From the NCBI RefSeq assembly GCF_009765965.1, contig NZ_LMUL01000017.1, positions 160,729 to 206,088 of the forward strand: 45,360 nt of DNA, given 5' to 3'. Every line of letters begins with the position of its first letter. Positions within the stretch are counted from its first letter, which is position 1. Source of the DNA: Caulobacter sp. S45 (GTDB lineage: Bacteria; Pseudomonadota; Alphaproteobacteria; Caulobacterales; Caulobacteraceae). Positions 35,660 through 44,550 of the stretch are shown here, piece by piece. Position numbers and translations under genes: made by a program. The notes under the pieces are model-generated. The model saw nothing but the letters and a program-made list of their open reading frames with translations. It was not told where the DNA came from and did not search any database.

Positions 35660-36565
35660 TCACCCCTTCGCCAGCGGGTGCGCCTTTTCCACGGTCTGGC
35701 GCAGGCGTTCGGTGGTGACGTGGGTGTAGATCTGGGTAGTGGCGATGTCGGCGTGGCCGAGCAGGGTCTGCACCGCGCGCAGGTCCGCCCCGCCCTCCAG
35801 CAGGTGAGTGGCGAAGGCGTGGCGAAGCACGTGAGGGCTGATCCGCACCGGATCGATTCCCGCCCGCGCCGCCGCCTCGTCCAGCAGCTGCCCCACCCGC
35901 CGGGGTGTCATCCGCTTGGATGCGCCGTGCGAGCAGAACAGCCAGGGATTGGCCTTGTCGCCCCTGGGCAGGAAGCCCCGCCGGTAGTCGAGATAGGTCT
36001 TCAGCGCGATGCGCGCCGGTCCGTTCAGGGGCGCTAGCCGTTCCTTGCCGCCCTTGCCCTTGACGATCAGATAGGCCGGATCGCGCGCCACCGCCTGTAG
36101 GGTCAGCCCCGTCAGCTCCGACACCCGCAGGCCCGCCGCGTAGAGCACCTCCACCATGCAGGCCAGCCGCGCGGCCTCGGGCGGCTCCAGGGCTTCGGCT
36201 GAGGCGATCAGCCGTTCGATTTCCTCGCGCGAGACCAGCTTGGGCAGGGCGCGGGGCTTCTTGGGCGCATCGACCCGGCGCGAGGGGTCGTCCTTGCGCC
36301 AGCCCTCCTCCAGGGCGAAGCGGAAGAATTGGCGCACCGCCGCGCGCCGTCGCGAGGCGGTGGCCGCCGACAGGCCGCGCGCGCCGAGATCGGCGAAATA
36401 GGCCTCAACCTGCTCCATCGAGGCCTTTTCCAGCGTCGCGCCGCATGTGCGGACGAAGGCGTCGGCGTCGGCGAGGTCGCGGCCATAGGCGAGCAGGGTG
36501 TTGCGGGCCGCCGCGCGCTCGGCCGACATCATCTCCAGGAAGGTCTCGATGTGGGGTGTCGGCAT
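35660..36565 (-). CDS. xerD: Tyrosine recombinase XerD
   Basis: 301 residues, the right length for XerD. The catalytic set is Arg147, Lys171, His245, Arg248 (HVLRH), His271 and Tyr280, at almost the same positions as in E. coli XerD. It resolves chromosome dimers at dif with XerC at the division site. The ATG at 36565 is chosen because the protein starts as XerD proteins do (MPTPHIETFLEMMSAERAAA). It is divergent from aroK, the arrangement expected in Caulobacter-type genomes. No dif site or xerC was seen. Confidence 0.94.
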   Translation of the reverse strand: MPTPHIETFLEMMSAERAAARNTLLAYGRDLADADAFVRTCGATLEKASMEQVEAYFADLGARGLSAATASRRRAAVRQFFRFALEEGWRKDDPSRRVDAPKKPRALPKLVSREEIERLIASAEALEPPEAARLACMVEVLYAAGLRVSELTGLTLQAVARDPAYLIVKGKGGKERLAPLNGPARIALKTYLDYRRGFLPRGDKANPWLFCSHGASKRMTPRRVGQLLDEAAARAGIDPVRISPHVLRHAFATHLLEGGADLRAVQTLLGHADIATTQIYTHVTTERLRQTVEKAHPLAKG

Positions 36566-36654
36566 GGTTGGCTGTCGGTGGGCGAACAGGGTTGGCGAGC
36601 TGAGGGCGGGGACGTGGCGCAGGTTGGGCCGTTCGTGTTAAGTCCTGGTGTCTT

Positions 36655-37281
36655 ATGGCGGAGCTGCAACACGCTTACCCGGAGACGGAGGCTTCCTCCG
36701 CAGTCCGGCCCCACCCGCGCCTGGCGGCGCGGTCCATCGTGCTTGTCGGGCTGATGGGCGCGGGCAAGACCACGGTGGGTCGGGCCCTGGCCGGCGCGCT
36801 CAGGATGCCGTTCCGCGACGCCGACCATGAGATCGAAGACGCCTACCGCGGCGCCATCGCCGAAATCTTCGCCGAGCGTGGCGAGGCCGAGTTCCGCGAC
36901 GGCGAGCGCCGGGTGATCAGCCGCCTGCTGAGCCAGGAGCCGCCCCACGTGCTGGCCACCGGCGGAGGGGCCTTCATGCAGGCCGACACCCGCGCGGTGG
37001 TCCAGGCCCATGCGCTTTCGGTCTGGCTGAAGGTCGATCTCGACGTGCTGGTGCGCCGCGTCTCGCGCAAGTCCAACCGGCCGCTGCTCAAGGGTCGCGA
37101 TCCGCGCCAGGTCTTGAGCACCTTGGCCGAGCAGCGCTATCCCCACTATGCCGAGGCGACGCTGACGGTGGAGGCCGGCGACGCCAGTTGCGCCGCCTCG
37201 GTGAACGCGGTGATCGACGCCATCAACGCCCACCTGTACGCCGCCGACGCCAGCACGGCCGCCGGAGAAGGTCTGTCTTGA
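36655..37281 (+). CDS. aroK: Shikimate kinase
   Basis: 208 residues, with about 25 extra at the N-terminus. Walker A is [11 protein letters not shown] (32-42), with [10 protein letters not shown] (substrate-binding Asp), FRDGERRVI and the lid region [11 protein letters not shown]. It phosphorylates shikimate at O3. The stop overlaps the TTG start of aroB (TTGA), giving an aroK-aroB operon. The ATG at 36655 is 89 nt from the divergent xerD start. Confidence 0.95.
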   Translation: MAELQHAYPETEASSAVRPHPRLAARSIVLVGLMGAGKTTVGRALAGALRMPFRDADHEIEDAYRGAIAEIFAERGEAEFRDGERRVISRLLSQEPPHVLATGGGAFMQADTRAVVQAHALSVWLKVDLDVLVRRVSRKSNRPLLKGRDPRQVLSTLAEQRYPHYAEATLTVEAGDASCAASVNAVIDAINAHLYAADASTAAGEGLS

Positions 37282-38405
37282 ACGCCACCGAACATCCGCG
37301 CCGCGTGCGTGTCGGCCTGGGCGAGCGCGACTACGAGGTGGTGATCGGGCCGGGCCTGATCGACCGCGCTGGTCGCTTGCTGACGCCATTTCTGCCCAGG
37401 CGCCGCACGGTGATCGTCACCGACGCCAATGTCGCCGCCCACCATGGCGAACGGCTGGCCTCGGCCTTGGAGGCGGGTGGGATCGCGGTCGACATGATCG
37501 CCCTGCCGCCGGGCGAGGAGACCAAGAGCTTCGCCGGGCTGGAAGATCTCTGCGCGCGCCTGCTGGCGCTGAAGCTGGACCGGGGCGACGTGCTGACCGT
37601 GTTTGGCGGCGGGGTGGTGGGCGACCTCGCCGGGTTCGCGGCCGCCATCTACAAGCGCGGCATCGATTTCGTGCAGATCCCGACCACCCTGCTGGCCCAG
37701 GTCGACAGCTCCGTCGGCGGCAAGACAGCCATCGACACGCCTGCCGGCAAGAACCTGATCGGCGCCTTCCACCAGCCCCGCGCGGTGCTGGCCGACCTCG
37801 ACGTCCTGGCCACCCTGCCGGCGCGCGAGGTGCGGGCCGGTTACGCCGAGGTGCTCAAGTACGGCCTGTTGGGCGACGCGGACTTCTTCGACTGGCTGGA
37901 GGCCAATGGCGAGGCGGTGCTGCGGCTGGAGACCGGCCCGCTGGCCTACGCCATCGCCCGCTCGGTGGAGATGAAGGCGGAGATCGTGGTCGAGGACGAG
38001 CGCGAGGTCGGCCGCCGCGCCCTGCTCAACCTCGGCCACACCTTCGCCCACGCGCTGGAGAGCGAGACCGGATTCGGCTCGGCCCTGCTGCACGGCGAGG
38101 CGGTGGGGATCGGCTGCGCGCTGGCCTTCCGCCTGTCGGCCGAACTCGGCCTCTGCTCGCCCGAGGACGCCCAGCGCGCCGAATGCACCATCGCCAAGGC
38201 CGGCCTGCCGACCCGCCTGCACGCCCTGTCCAGCGCGCCGTTCCAGGCCGACCGCCTGCTCGACCACATGCAGCAGGACAAGAAGGCCGAGGGGGGCCGG
38301 CTGGTGTTCGTGCTGGCGCGCGCCATCGGCCAGGCCTTCACCGCCAAGGACGTGGATCGCGACGCGGTCCTGCGCTTCCTGATCGCCGAAGGCGCGCGGC
38401 CCTGA
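37278..38405 (+). CDS. aroB: 3-dehydroquinate synthase
   Basis: 375 residues from the TTG at 37278, which overlaps the aroK stop. Blocks: [56 protein letters not shown] and [11 protein letters not shown], which together give the NAD-binding and metal (Glu, His, His) sites. It cyclises DAHP to 3-dehydroquinate using NAD and zinc. TTG start with reduced initiation is consistent with coupling to aroK. The frame is open further upstream but the aroB sequence begins with [17 protein letters not shown] just after MNATEHPRR. Confidence 0.95.
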   Translation: MNATEHPRRVRVGLGERDYEVVIGPGLIDRAGRLLTPFLPRRRTVIVTDANVAAHHGERLASALEAGGIAVDMIALPPGEETKSFAGLEDLCARLLALKLDRGDVLTVFGGGVVGDLAGFAAAIYKRGIDFVQIPTTLLAQVDSSVGGKTAIDTPAGKNLIGAFHQPRAVLADLDVLATLPAREVRAGYAEVLKYGLLGDADFFDWLEANGEAVLRLETGPLAYAIARSVEMKAEIVVEDEREVGRRALLNLGHTFAHALESETGFGSALLHGEAVGIGCALAFRLSAELGLCSPEDAQRAECTIAKAGLPTRLHALSSAPFQADRLLDHMQQDKKAEGGRLVFVLARAIGQAFTAKDVDRDAVLRFLIAEGARP

Positions 38406-38433
38406 CGCGCCCAGCCCAGCTGTTGCAGCCCTC

Positions 38434-39711
38434 ATGATCGCCATCTTCCTCGTCGGCTTCCTGGTGCTGGGGCTGCTCTGCGTCTCGGGCCTGTTCTCGG
38501 CGGCCGAGACCGCCCTGACCGCCGCCAGCAAGCCGCGCATGCACCAGCTCGAACGCGACGGCGACAAGGCGGCCCGGCGGGTCAACCTGCTGATCGACGA
38601 CCAGGAGCGGATGATCGGCTCGGTCCTGCTCGGCAACAACGTGCTGAACATCCTGCTGTCGTCGCTGGTCACCGAGCTGCTGGCCCATTCGATTCCCGGC
38701 GCGGAGGGGGTGGCGATCGCCACGGGCCTGGTGACGGTGCTGGTGCTGGTGTTCGCCGAGGTGTTGCCCAAGACCCTGGCCATCGGACGTCCCGACGAGG
38801 TGGCGCGCGGCCTATCCTGGCCGACCCTGGTGGTGGTGCGGGTGTTCGGTCCGGTCATCGCCGCGATCCAGGTCTGCATCCGTGCGGTGATGAAGCTGTT
38901 CGGCGTGGACCTATCGGACCTGTCCGACGCCGCCTTCGCCCAGGCCGAGATCCGCGGCGCCATCGACTACCACCACGACGAGGGCCTGGTGGAGAGCCGC
39001 GACCGTCGGATGCTGGGCGGGGTGCTGGACCTGGCCGACATGGACGTCTCCCAGGTCATGGTCCACCGCAAGAACATCGTCATGCTGGACGCCGACGAAC
39101 CCGCGCGGATGGTGGTCGCCCAGGCGCTGGAGGCGCCCTACACCCGCATGCCGCTGTATCGGGGCGAGACCGAGAACATCGTCGGGGTGCTGCACGCCAA
39201 GGACCTCGCCCGGGCCATGGAGGCGTCGGGCGGCGACCTGGACTCCATCGACATCGCCAAGGTCGCCACCGAGCCCTGGTTCATCCCCGACACCACCAAC
39301 CTGAAGGACCAGCTCAACGCCTTCCTCAAGCAGCGCAACCACTTCGCCCTGATCGTGGACGAATACGGCGCGCTGCGGGGGCTGGTGACGCTGGAGGACA
39401 TCCTCGAGGAGATCGTCGGCGAGATCGAGGACGAGCACGACTTCGTGGTGGAGGGCGTGCGCCGCCAGGCCGACGGCTCGGTGAACCTGGACGGCTCGGT
39501 GGCGATCCGCGACCTGAACCGCGCGCTCGACTGGGACCTGCCCGACGACGACTGGGTGACGGTGGCGGGCCTGGTGATCCACGAGGCCCAGACCATCCCG
39601 GAGCCCGGCCAGACCTTCATCTTCCACGGACACCGCTTCCAGGTGCTCCGTCGGCAGAGGAACCAGATCACCGCGCTCAGGGTCAGTCCGCCGTTGGAAG
39701 AGGCGGGGTGA
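38434..39711 (+). CDS. CNNM/CorC-type transporter-associated protein
   Basis: 425 residues: an N-terminal DUF21 membrane domain with three or four helices (about 1-190), a CBS pair (about 205-330, VMVHRKNIVMLD and HFALIVDEYGALRGLVTLEDILEEIVGEI), and a C-terminal CorC_HlyC domain (about 345-425). Family members are linked to magnesium or cobalt efflux and inner-membrane ion homeostasis. It lies 28 nt after aroB, in the same direction, and ends before a convergent repeat and bolA. Confidence 0.92.
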   Translation: MIAIFLVGFLVLGLLCVSGLFSAAETALTAASKPRMHQLERDGDKAARRVNLLIDDQERMIGSVLLGNNVLNILLSSLVTELLAHSIPGAEGVAIATGLVTVLVLVFAEVLPKTLAIGRPDEVARGLSWPTLVVVRVFGPVIAAIQVCIRAVMKLFGVDLSDLSDAAFAQAEIRGAIDYHHDEGLVESRDRRMLGGVLDLADMDVSQVMVHRKNIVMLDADEPARMVVAQALEAPYTRMPLYRGETENIVGVLHAKDLARAMEASGGDLDSIDIAKVATEPWFIPDTTNLKDQLNAFLKQRNHFALIVDEYGALRGLVTLEDILEEIVGEIEDEHDFVVEGVRRQADGSVNLDGSVAIRDLNRALDWDLPDDDWVTVAGLVIHEAQTIPEPGQTFIFHGHRFQVLRRQRNQITALRVSPPLEEAG

Positions 39712-39782
39712 GGGGCTGCCTGCGATGGAGCGACGGTCGGACCGAAGCGGCGCATTGACGCAAAGCGACCGATGGCTTCCTC

Positions 39783-39868
39783 ATCCGCCTATCCCCGCAA
39801 AGGCGGGGATCCAGGTGAAGGCCGCCGGCGTTTGTGGGTGGATTTGAAGCCTCGCCTTCGCGGGGGTG
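39783..39868. repeat. Palindromic intergenic repeat, CorC-like/bolA
   Basis: ATCCCCGC-AAAG-GCGGGGAT (39791-39810) is a perfect 8-bp hairpin. An inverted relative, CGCCTTCGCGGGGGT, lies at 39853-39867. The CCCCGC-GAAGGCGGGG type is common between genes in Caulobacter-like genomes. It lies between the rightward CorC-like gene and the leftward bolA. Confidence 0.72.
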
Positions 39869-39955
39869 CGCGGTTTAAAAGTTAAGCGCTTCGCTTCCCT
39901 TCCGGCTTTCGCGCCAGAGGTCTCGACGCCAGCTCTACGATGCGATCTCCGCCAT

Positions 39956-40231
39956 CTAGCCGCCTTCTCCCGGTGCGAAAGCCTGTACGGACAAGGCGTG
40001 GACCGGGCCGGCGAGTTCGGCGGCCAGGACCGCGTAGACCTGCCGCTGACGTTGAAGCCGGCCGACGCCGGTGAACGCCGAGGTGGTTATCTTAACGGTG
40101 AAGTGGCTTTCTCCACCCGCGCGGGCTCCGGAGTGGCCAGCGTGTTTATCGCTGTCGTCGACGACCTCCAGCCGTTCGGGGGCGAAGGCGGCGGTCAGCT
40201 TTGTGGTAATCTCTTGGGCCATGGTCGTCAT
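39956..40231 (-). CDS. bolA: BolA family protein
   Basis: 91 residues from the ATG at 40231 (MTTMAQEITTKLTAAFAPE); an alternative ATG lies at 40222. The BolA fold is visible in LEVVDDSDKHAGHSG, with the conserved histidine pair, SHFTVKITTSAFTGVGRLQRQRQVY and HALSVQAFAPGE. BolA proteins bind a [2Fe-2S] cluster with monothiol glutaredoxins and act in iron-sulfur homeostasis. Divergent from the J-protein gene, with 51 bp between. Positions upstream of 40231 are in frame but code for the J-protein promoter region. Confidence 0.92.
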   Translation of the reverse strand: MTTMAQEITTKLTAAFAPERLEVVDDSDKHAGHSGARAGGESHFTVKITTSAFTGVGRLQRQRQVYAVLAAELAGPVHALSVQAFAPGEGG

Positions 40232-40282
40232 AATGATCCCGTCAATGCTTGAACGTGAAAAGTTCAGCCGCATACTTCGCGC

Positions 40283-40948
40283 ATGAGCGGCGCGTTCGAA
40301 TACCGGCCCAAGTTCGTGGACATCCGCATCCGGCCCCCCAAGGCCGCGGCGGAGGCCAAAGCCGAACGTGAGGACGTAAACCATCTCAAGCCCGGAGAGC
40401 GGCGCTGCGAATGGCCGGACTGCCCGTCCAAGGCCATCTCACGCGCGCCGAAGTCGCGGGAGATGATGAACGAGCACTACTGGTTCTGCCAGCCCCACGC
40501 GGCCGAGTACAATCGCAACTGGGACTTCTTCGCCGGCATGAGCGAAGGCCAGGTCGCCGCCGCCCAGGCCTCGCGCCTCACCGGCGACCGGCCGACCTGG
40601 GAATTCAAGGCGTCGCGGATGTCGCGCGAGGCGGCGTCGATCGCCGCCAAGATGGGTACCGCGAACGGCAAGGGCGCGGGCGCCTATTCCGATCCGCTGG
40701 GCGTCTTCCAAGGCGTCCACACGCACAAGCCGGAAGCCACCACCCGCCAGCTTGGGCGGCTGGAGCGGCGGGCGCTGGAGGAGATGGACCTGGACGAGCG
40801 CGCCGACAGCGCCGCGATCCGGATCCGCTATCTGGAGCTGGTCAAGCGTTTCCACCCCGATTCAAACGGTGGCGACCGTTCCACCGAGCAGAAGCTCGCC
40901 AAGGTGCTGCGGGCCTACAAGACGCTGAAGGCCTCGAAGCTGGTCTGA
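40283..40948 (+). CDS. J-domain protein with a zinc-binding-like N-terminal region
   Basis: 221 residues. The J-domain is at the C-terminus with the HPD motif (191-193, RFHPDSNGG), preceded by a helix RIRYLELVKRF and followed by KLAKVLRAYKTL. The N-terminal half has Cys42, Cys47, Cys69 and His72 (CEWPDC...FCQPH), which look like a small metal site. This family often lies beside cobS in alphaproteobacteria, as here with one gene in between. It probably brings DnaK to a client protein. The ATG is at 40283, and the next gene begins 10 nt after its stop. Confidence 0.9.
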   Translation: MSGAFEYRPKFVDIRIRPPKAAAEAKAEREDVNHLKPGERRCEWPDCPSKAISRAPKSREMMNEHYWFCQPHAAEYNRNWDFFAGMSEGQVAAAQASRLTGDRPTWEFKASRMSREAASIAAKMGTANGKGAGAYSDPLGVFQGVHTHKPEATTRQLGRLERRALEEMDLDERADSAAIRIRYLELVKRFHPDSNGGDRSTEQKLAKVLRAYKTLKASKLV

Positions 40949-40958
40949 GGAGGCCCGC

Positions 40959-42065
40959 ATGGGACCGATCCTGATCGTGGGCGCGGGTCCGACCGGGCTG
41001 GCCGCCGCCCTTTTCCTCTCCGTCGCCGGCGTCGCCTGCCGCATCGTCGACCGGGCCGACGAACCCGCGCAGCTTTCCAAGGCGTTGGCGGTCAATCCCC
41101 GCACCCTGGAGCTGCTGGAGCCGACCGGGGTCAGCGCCAGGATCATGGCCGAGGGTCGCCCGATCCATCACTTCCAATTGCGCCGGGGCGGTGCGGTGGT
41201 GCTGACCATGGACCTGGACGAACTGGGCGCGGCCTATCCCATGACCGCCTTGCCGCAGGCCCGCACCGAGGCGCTGCTGGCCGAAGCGCTGGCGGCCTAT
41301 GGCGTGCATGCCGAACGCGGCGTGTCCTTGAGCGACCTGTCCCAGACGGTCGACAAGGTGGTCGCGGTCCTGGCCCATCCCGGCGGCCGGGTCGAGACGG
41401 CGGAGACGCCGCTGCTGTTCGCCGCCGACGGCGCCCACAGCCGGGTGCGCCACGTGCTGGACATCGGTTTCCCGGGCTCGGCCTTCCCCGAGCCCTGGCG
41501 GCTGGTCGACGTCCGTTTCGAGGCCCCGGTCGAGGGGGCGGAAGGCTATGTCGAGTTGCATCCCCACGGCCTGGTCTTCGCCCTGGCGTTCGACCCGGCG
41601 CACTGGCGCATCATCTCCACCGTCGGCGATCCGTTGAATCATCTGCCCGCCGGGGCGGTGGTCAAGGACGTGCCCTGGGCGTCGGACTTCCACATTTCCC
41701 ACCGCATCGCCGACACCCTGGCCGTCGGGCGGGTGGCGTTGGGCGGCGACGCGGCGCACCTGCATTCCCCGGTCGGCGCGCGCGGCATGAACCTCGGCAT
41801 CGAGGACGCCTATGTCTTCGCCCATATCGCCAAGGAGGTGCTCGACGGTGCGCCGGAGCGGCTGCAGGACTATGGCCGCCTGCGCCACGTGGTGGACAAG
41901 GGCGTGGTGCAGCGGATCGAAGCGATCAGCCGGATGGCGCGCGGGGAAGGGCTATGGAGCGTGGTGCGCGAGGTCGCCCCGCACCTCGCCGGCTCGCTGC
42001 CGCCCCTGCGCCGGATGATGGAACAGACAGTCTGCGGGCTGGACCACGCCGTGCAGCTTTCCTAA
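40959..42065 (+). CDS. FAD-dependent monooxygenase
   Basis: 368 residues, PheA/TfdB-type class A flavin monooxygenase. FAD-binding GAGPTGLAAALFL (8-20), then VNPRTLELLEPTGV and the second FAD motif LGGDAAHLHSPVGARGMNLGIEDAY. It hydroxylates an aromatic or polyketide-like substrate using NAD(P)H; the substrate is unknown. The protein lacks the longer C-terminal thioredoxin-like domain of phenol hydroxylases. It is in tandem with the J-protein gene (10 nt) and cobS (30 nt) and may share their transcript. Confidence 0.88.
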   Translation: MGPILIVGAGPTGLAAALFLSVAGVACRIVDRADEPAQLSKALAVNPRTLELLEPTGVSARIMAEGRPIHHFQLRRGGAVVLTMDLDELGAAYPMTALPQARTEALLAEALAAYGVHAERGVSLSDLSQTVDKVVAVLAHPGGRVETAETPLLFAADGAHSRVRHVLDIGFPGSAFPEPWRLVDVRFEAPVEGAEGYVELHPHGLVFALAFDPAHWRIISTVGDPLNHLPAGAVVKDVPWASDFHISHRIADTLAVGRVALGGDAAHLHSPVGARGMNLGIEDAYVFAHIAKEVLDGAPERLQDYGRLRHVVDKGVVQRIEAISRMARGEGLWSVVREVAPHLAGSLPPLRRMMEQTVCGLDHAVQLS

Positions 42066-42095
42066 GTGGTCTGTGTTGATTAGACAGGCCCGGCC

Positions 42096-43094
42096 ATGGC
42101 GTTAGACACAGCTCCCCACGACACGCTCCTTTCCGTCACACCGGATCGTCAGGTCTCCCTGCGCGACGCGTTCGGCGTCGACTCCGACATGATGGTCCCC
42201 GCGTTCAGCGAGGCCGACTCGCACGTGCCGGACCTGGACCCGAATTATCGCTTCGATCCCCAGACGACGCTGGCGATCTGCGCGGGCTTCGCCTTCGACC
42301 GGCGGGTGATGGTCCAGGGCTATCACGGCACCGGCAAGTCGACCCACATCGAGCAGGTGGCGGCCCGGCTGAACTGGCCGCTGGTGCGGGTGAACCTGGA
42401 CGCTCACGTCTCGCGCATCGACTTGGTCGGCAAGGACGCCATCGTCCTGAAGGACGGCAAGCAGGTCACCGAATTTCGGGAAGGCATGCTGCCTTGGGCG
42501 ATCCAGCGGCCCATCGCCCTGGTGTTCGACGAGTACGACGCGGGCCGCCCGGATGTGATGTTCGTGATCCAGCGGGTGCTGGAGGCCCAGGGTAAGCTGA
42601 CCCTGCTGGACCAGAACCGCGTGATCCGGCCTAATCCCTATTTCCGCCTGTTCGCCACCACCAACACCATCGGGCTGGGCGACACCACGGGCCTGTACCA
42701 CGGCACCCAGCAGATCAATCAGGGCCAGATGGACCGCTGGTCGATCGTCACCACCCTGAACTACCTCGCTCACGAGGTGGAGGCCGAGATCGTGCTGGCC
42801 AAGTCGCCGGGCTACGACACGCCCGAGGGCCGGCGCGAGATCAACGCCATGGTCCGCGTCGCCGACATGACCCGCAACGCCTTCATGAATGGCGACATCT
42901 CCACCGTCATGAGCCCGCGCACGGTGATTACCTGGGCCCAGAACACCACCATCTTCGGGGATGTGGGCCTGGCCTTCCGTCTGACCTTCCTGAACAAGTG
43001 CGACGAGCTGGAGCGGGCCACGGTGGCGGAGTTCTACCAGCGCGCCTTCGGGACCGACCTGCCGGAATCGGCGCTTCGGGTGAAGGTCGCCTAG
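42096..43094 (+). CDS. cobS: Cobaltochelatase subunit CobS
   Basis: 332 residues, AAA+ ATPase. Walker A is GYHGTGKST (75-83), Walker [20 protein letters not shown], and the typical N-terminal [26 protein letters not shown]. CobS, together with CobT and CobN, inserts cobalt into hydrogenobyrinate a,c-diamide in aerobic cobalamin synthesis. The expected CobT partner is not in the window downstream, although the two are usually adjacent. The ATG at 42096 begins [13 protein letters not shown]. Confidence 0.94.
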   Translation: MALDTAPHDTLLSVTPDRQVSLRDAFGVDSDMMVPAFSEADSHVPDLDPNYRFDPQTTLAICAGFAFDRRVMVQGYHGTGKSTHIEQVAARLNWPLVRVNLDAHVSRIDLVGKDAIVLKDGKQVTEFREGMLPWAIQRPIALVFDEYDAGRPDVMFVIQRVLEAQGKLTLLDQNRVIRPNPYFRLFATTNTIGLGDTTGLYHGTQQINQGQMDRWSIVTTLNYLAHEVEAEIVLAKSPGYDTPEGRREINAMVRVADMTRNAFMNGDISTVMSPRTVITWAQNTTIFGDVGLAFRLTFLNKCDELERATVAEFYQRAFGTDLPESALRVKVA

Positions 43095-43214
43095 GCCGGC
43101 GCGCTGCGGACATCCGTCGCACCCATCTTACAATCCTGTGGGTTGAAGGTCAGAATCCAAGGCGCGATACCTAGGTCATGCCGCACAGACGGCTGACCGA
43201 TCGGGAGTTCGGCT

Positions 43215-43307
43215 ATGGACATCATCATCTACAGCCTCGAGACCGCGCGTGTGATCCACGAAGCGCCCGTCGCGACCCCGGTGGAAGCCCCCGCCAAGGC
43301 GGCCTGA
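43215..43307 (+). CDS. 30-residue small ORF
   Basis: MDIIIYSLETARVIHEAPVA then TPVEAPAKAA. The ATG at 43215 has GGGAG 7 nt upstream. It lies in the 350-nt gap between cobS and the DUF2076 gene, which otherwise holds only a hairpin. No family is recognised; the product is too short to judge by sequence. Confidence 0.42.
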   Translation: MDIIIYSLETARVIHEAPVATPVEAPAKAA

Positions 43308-43407
43308 GTCGGCGATGGCCCATGGCCGCTGGACTCCGAGTGAACAAAGCTTAATCGAACAGCGTTGCGGGCGGTCTGGAACCGTCCGTTCGGCTCGCCA
43401 AATAAGG

Positions 43408-43429
43408 GGCGGGCGGCGGAACGCCCGCC
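43408..43429 (+). promoter_or_regulatory. Leader hairpin before the DUF2076 gene
   Basis: GGCGGGCG (43408-43415) and CGCCCGCC (43422-43429) form a perfect 8-bp stem with a GCGGAA loop. It ends 3 nt before GAGGA, the ribosome site for the ATG at 43448. It may limit ribosome access or protect the 5' end. There is no U-run, so it does not look like a terminator for the upstream transcript. Confidence 0.45.
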
Positions 43430-43447
43430 TTCGAGGATGATCGACTA

Positions 43448-44143
43448 ATGACCCCGGAAGAACGCTCCCTTCTGGCCCACTTCCTTCAGGACCTGACCCA
43501 GACCCGTGGCGGGTTGAAGGACGCCGAGGCGTCCGACCTGATCGAGCGCACCGTCCGCGCCAATCCGGATGCCGCCTATGTGCTGGTCCAGCACGCCATC
43601 ATCGCCGATCAGGCGCTGCACGCGGCGCAGGCGCGCGTGGTCGAGCTGGAGAGCCAACTGCGTTCCGGGTCGCAGCCCCAGGGCGGCGGCGCCAGCTTCC
43701 TCGGCGGCGGTCAGCCCGCCCAGCCGCAGTACGCGCAACAACCTTATGGCCAGCAAGGATACGCCCAGCAACAGCCCTATCCGCAGCAGGGCTATCCTCA
43801 ACAAGCCTATGGGCAGCAGCCCTACGGCGCCCAGCCGCAGGCGCCGCCGCAACAGGCGGGCGGTCTGCTCGGCGGCCTGTTCGGTGGCGGTGGCGGCGGC
43901 CAGCCGGCCCAGCCTGGCGGCTTCGGCAGCTTCCTACGCACGGCGGGCACCACCGCGGCGGGTGTGGCCGGCGGCGAGATGCTGTTCAGCGGCCTGTCCA
44001 ACATGTTCGGCGGCGGCCATCATGGCGGCGGCGGATGGGGCGGCGGCCAGCCCGTGGAGAACGTCACCATCAACGAGTATGGCGACGGCGACAGGGGCGG
44101 TGGTTATGACGACGGCGGCTACGACGACGGCGACACCTACTGA
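43448..44143 (+). CDS. DUF2076 protein with Tyr/Gln-rich middle
   Basis: 231 residues. The N-terminal 75 (MTPEERSLLAHFLQDLTQTR, then ADQALHAAQARVVELESQL) is the helical DUF2076 region. Residues about 85-140 are low-complexity repeats of the types YGQQ, YPQQ and YAQQ. The C-terminal part has GGLLGGLFGGGGGGQPAQPG, AGTTAAGVAGGEMLFSGLSNM and a Gly/Asp/Tyr-rich tail. Family function is unknown; possible relations are to periplasmic or ligand-binding proteins. The ATG at 43448 is preceded by GAGGA. Confidence 0.88.
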   Translation: MTPEERSLLAHFLQDLTQTRGGLKDAEASDLIERTVRANPDAAYVLVQHAIIADQALHAAQARVVELESQLRSGSQPQGGGASFLGGGQPAQPQYAQQPYGQQGYAQQQPYPQQGYPQQAYGQQPYGAQPQAPPQQAGGLLGGLFGGGGGGQPAQPGGFGSFLRTAGTTAAGVAGGEMLFSGLSNMFGGGHHGGGGWGGGQPVENVTINEYGDGDRGGGYDDGGYDDGDTY

Positions 44144-44145
44144 GC

Positions 44146-44168
44146 CCCGCCAGGCGGGACGGGTTTTT
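44146..44168 (+). terminator. Weak terminator after DUF2076
   Basis: CCCGC-CAG-GCGGG is followed, after ACGGG, by TTTTT at 44164-44168. The stem is short and the U-run is displaced, so it is a weak candidate. Confidence 0.4.
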
Positions 44169-44195
44169 AACGAACGCGGCGTAGGCTGATCATCG

Positions 44196-44480
44196 ATGAG
44201 CAGCCGAAACCGCCCGCCTTCCGTAGCCGATGACGACGCGCCGGCCGGCAAGTCGCTGGTCCCTGTCGACGAGCCTCCTGCTCCGAAGCGGGAAGGCGTA
44301 CGGAGAGCCATCATGTCCGCCGCCGAGGCGCATCTCCTGGCCCAGGCCGAGCGCCGGCGAGGTCTGAAGGCCGGGCCGCAGGCCGTGGCGGCGGCGAAGT
44401 CGGCCTACACCGAGGCGGAATGGTCCGGCGAAGCCGACCGGCGTCGCCCGCTGGGCGCGATCACACGCAAGCGCGTCTGA
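44196..44480 (+). CDS. Conserved hypothetical protein
   Basis: 94 residues starting MSSRNRPPSVADDDAPAGKS. After a disordered N-terminus the sequence EGVRRAIMSAAEAHLLAQAE, KAGPQAVAAAKSAYTEAEW looks helical and the end is basic (RRRPLGAITRKRV). It has no recognised domain. Codon use matches neighbouring genes. It follows the DUF2076 gene by 52 nt, in the same direction. Confidence 0.7.
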   Translation: MSSRNRPPSVADDDAPAGKSLVPVDEPPAPKREGVRRAIMSAAEAHLLAQAERRRGLKAGPQAVAAAKSAYTEAEWSGEADRRRPLGAITRKRV

Positions 44481-44550
44481 CGGAGGCGACCGCGCCGTCC
44501 ACCTCTGGCGCGGGTCTTGCTGGGGCCTTCGGATACGATCCGGGGCGCCC

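Noticed and set aside
37146-38963. 605-codon minus-strand frame over aroB and the CorC-like gene
   Set aside because: No domain is recognisable; it is antisense to two well-defined proteins.
43178-43354. 58-codon frame overlapping the 30-residue ORF
   Set aside because: Arg/Pro/His-rich composition typical of an out-of-frame reading, with no ribosome site.
43369-43392. GGAAC followed by CGTT upstream of the DUF2076 gene
   Set aside because: The two elements are only a few bases apart, not 16-17 as needed for a sigma-T promoter.
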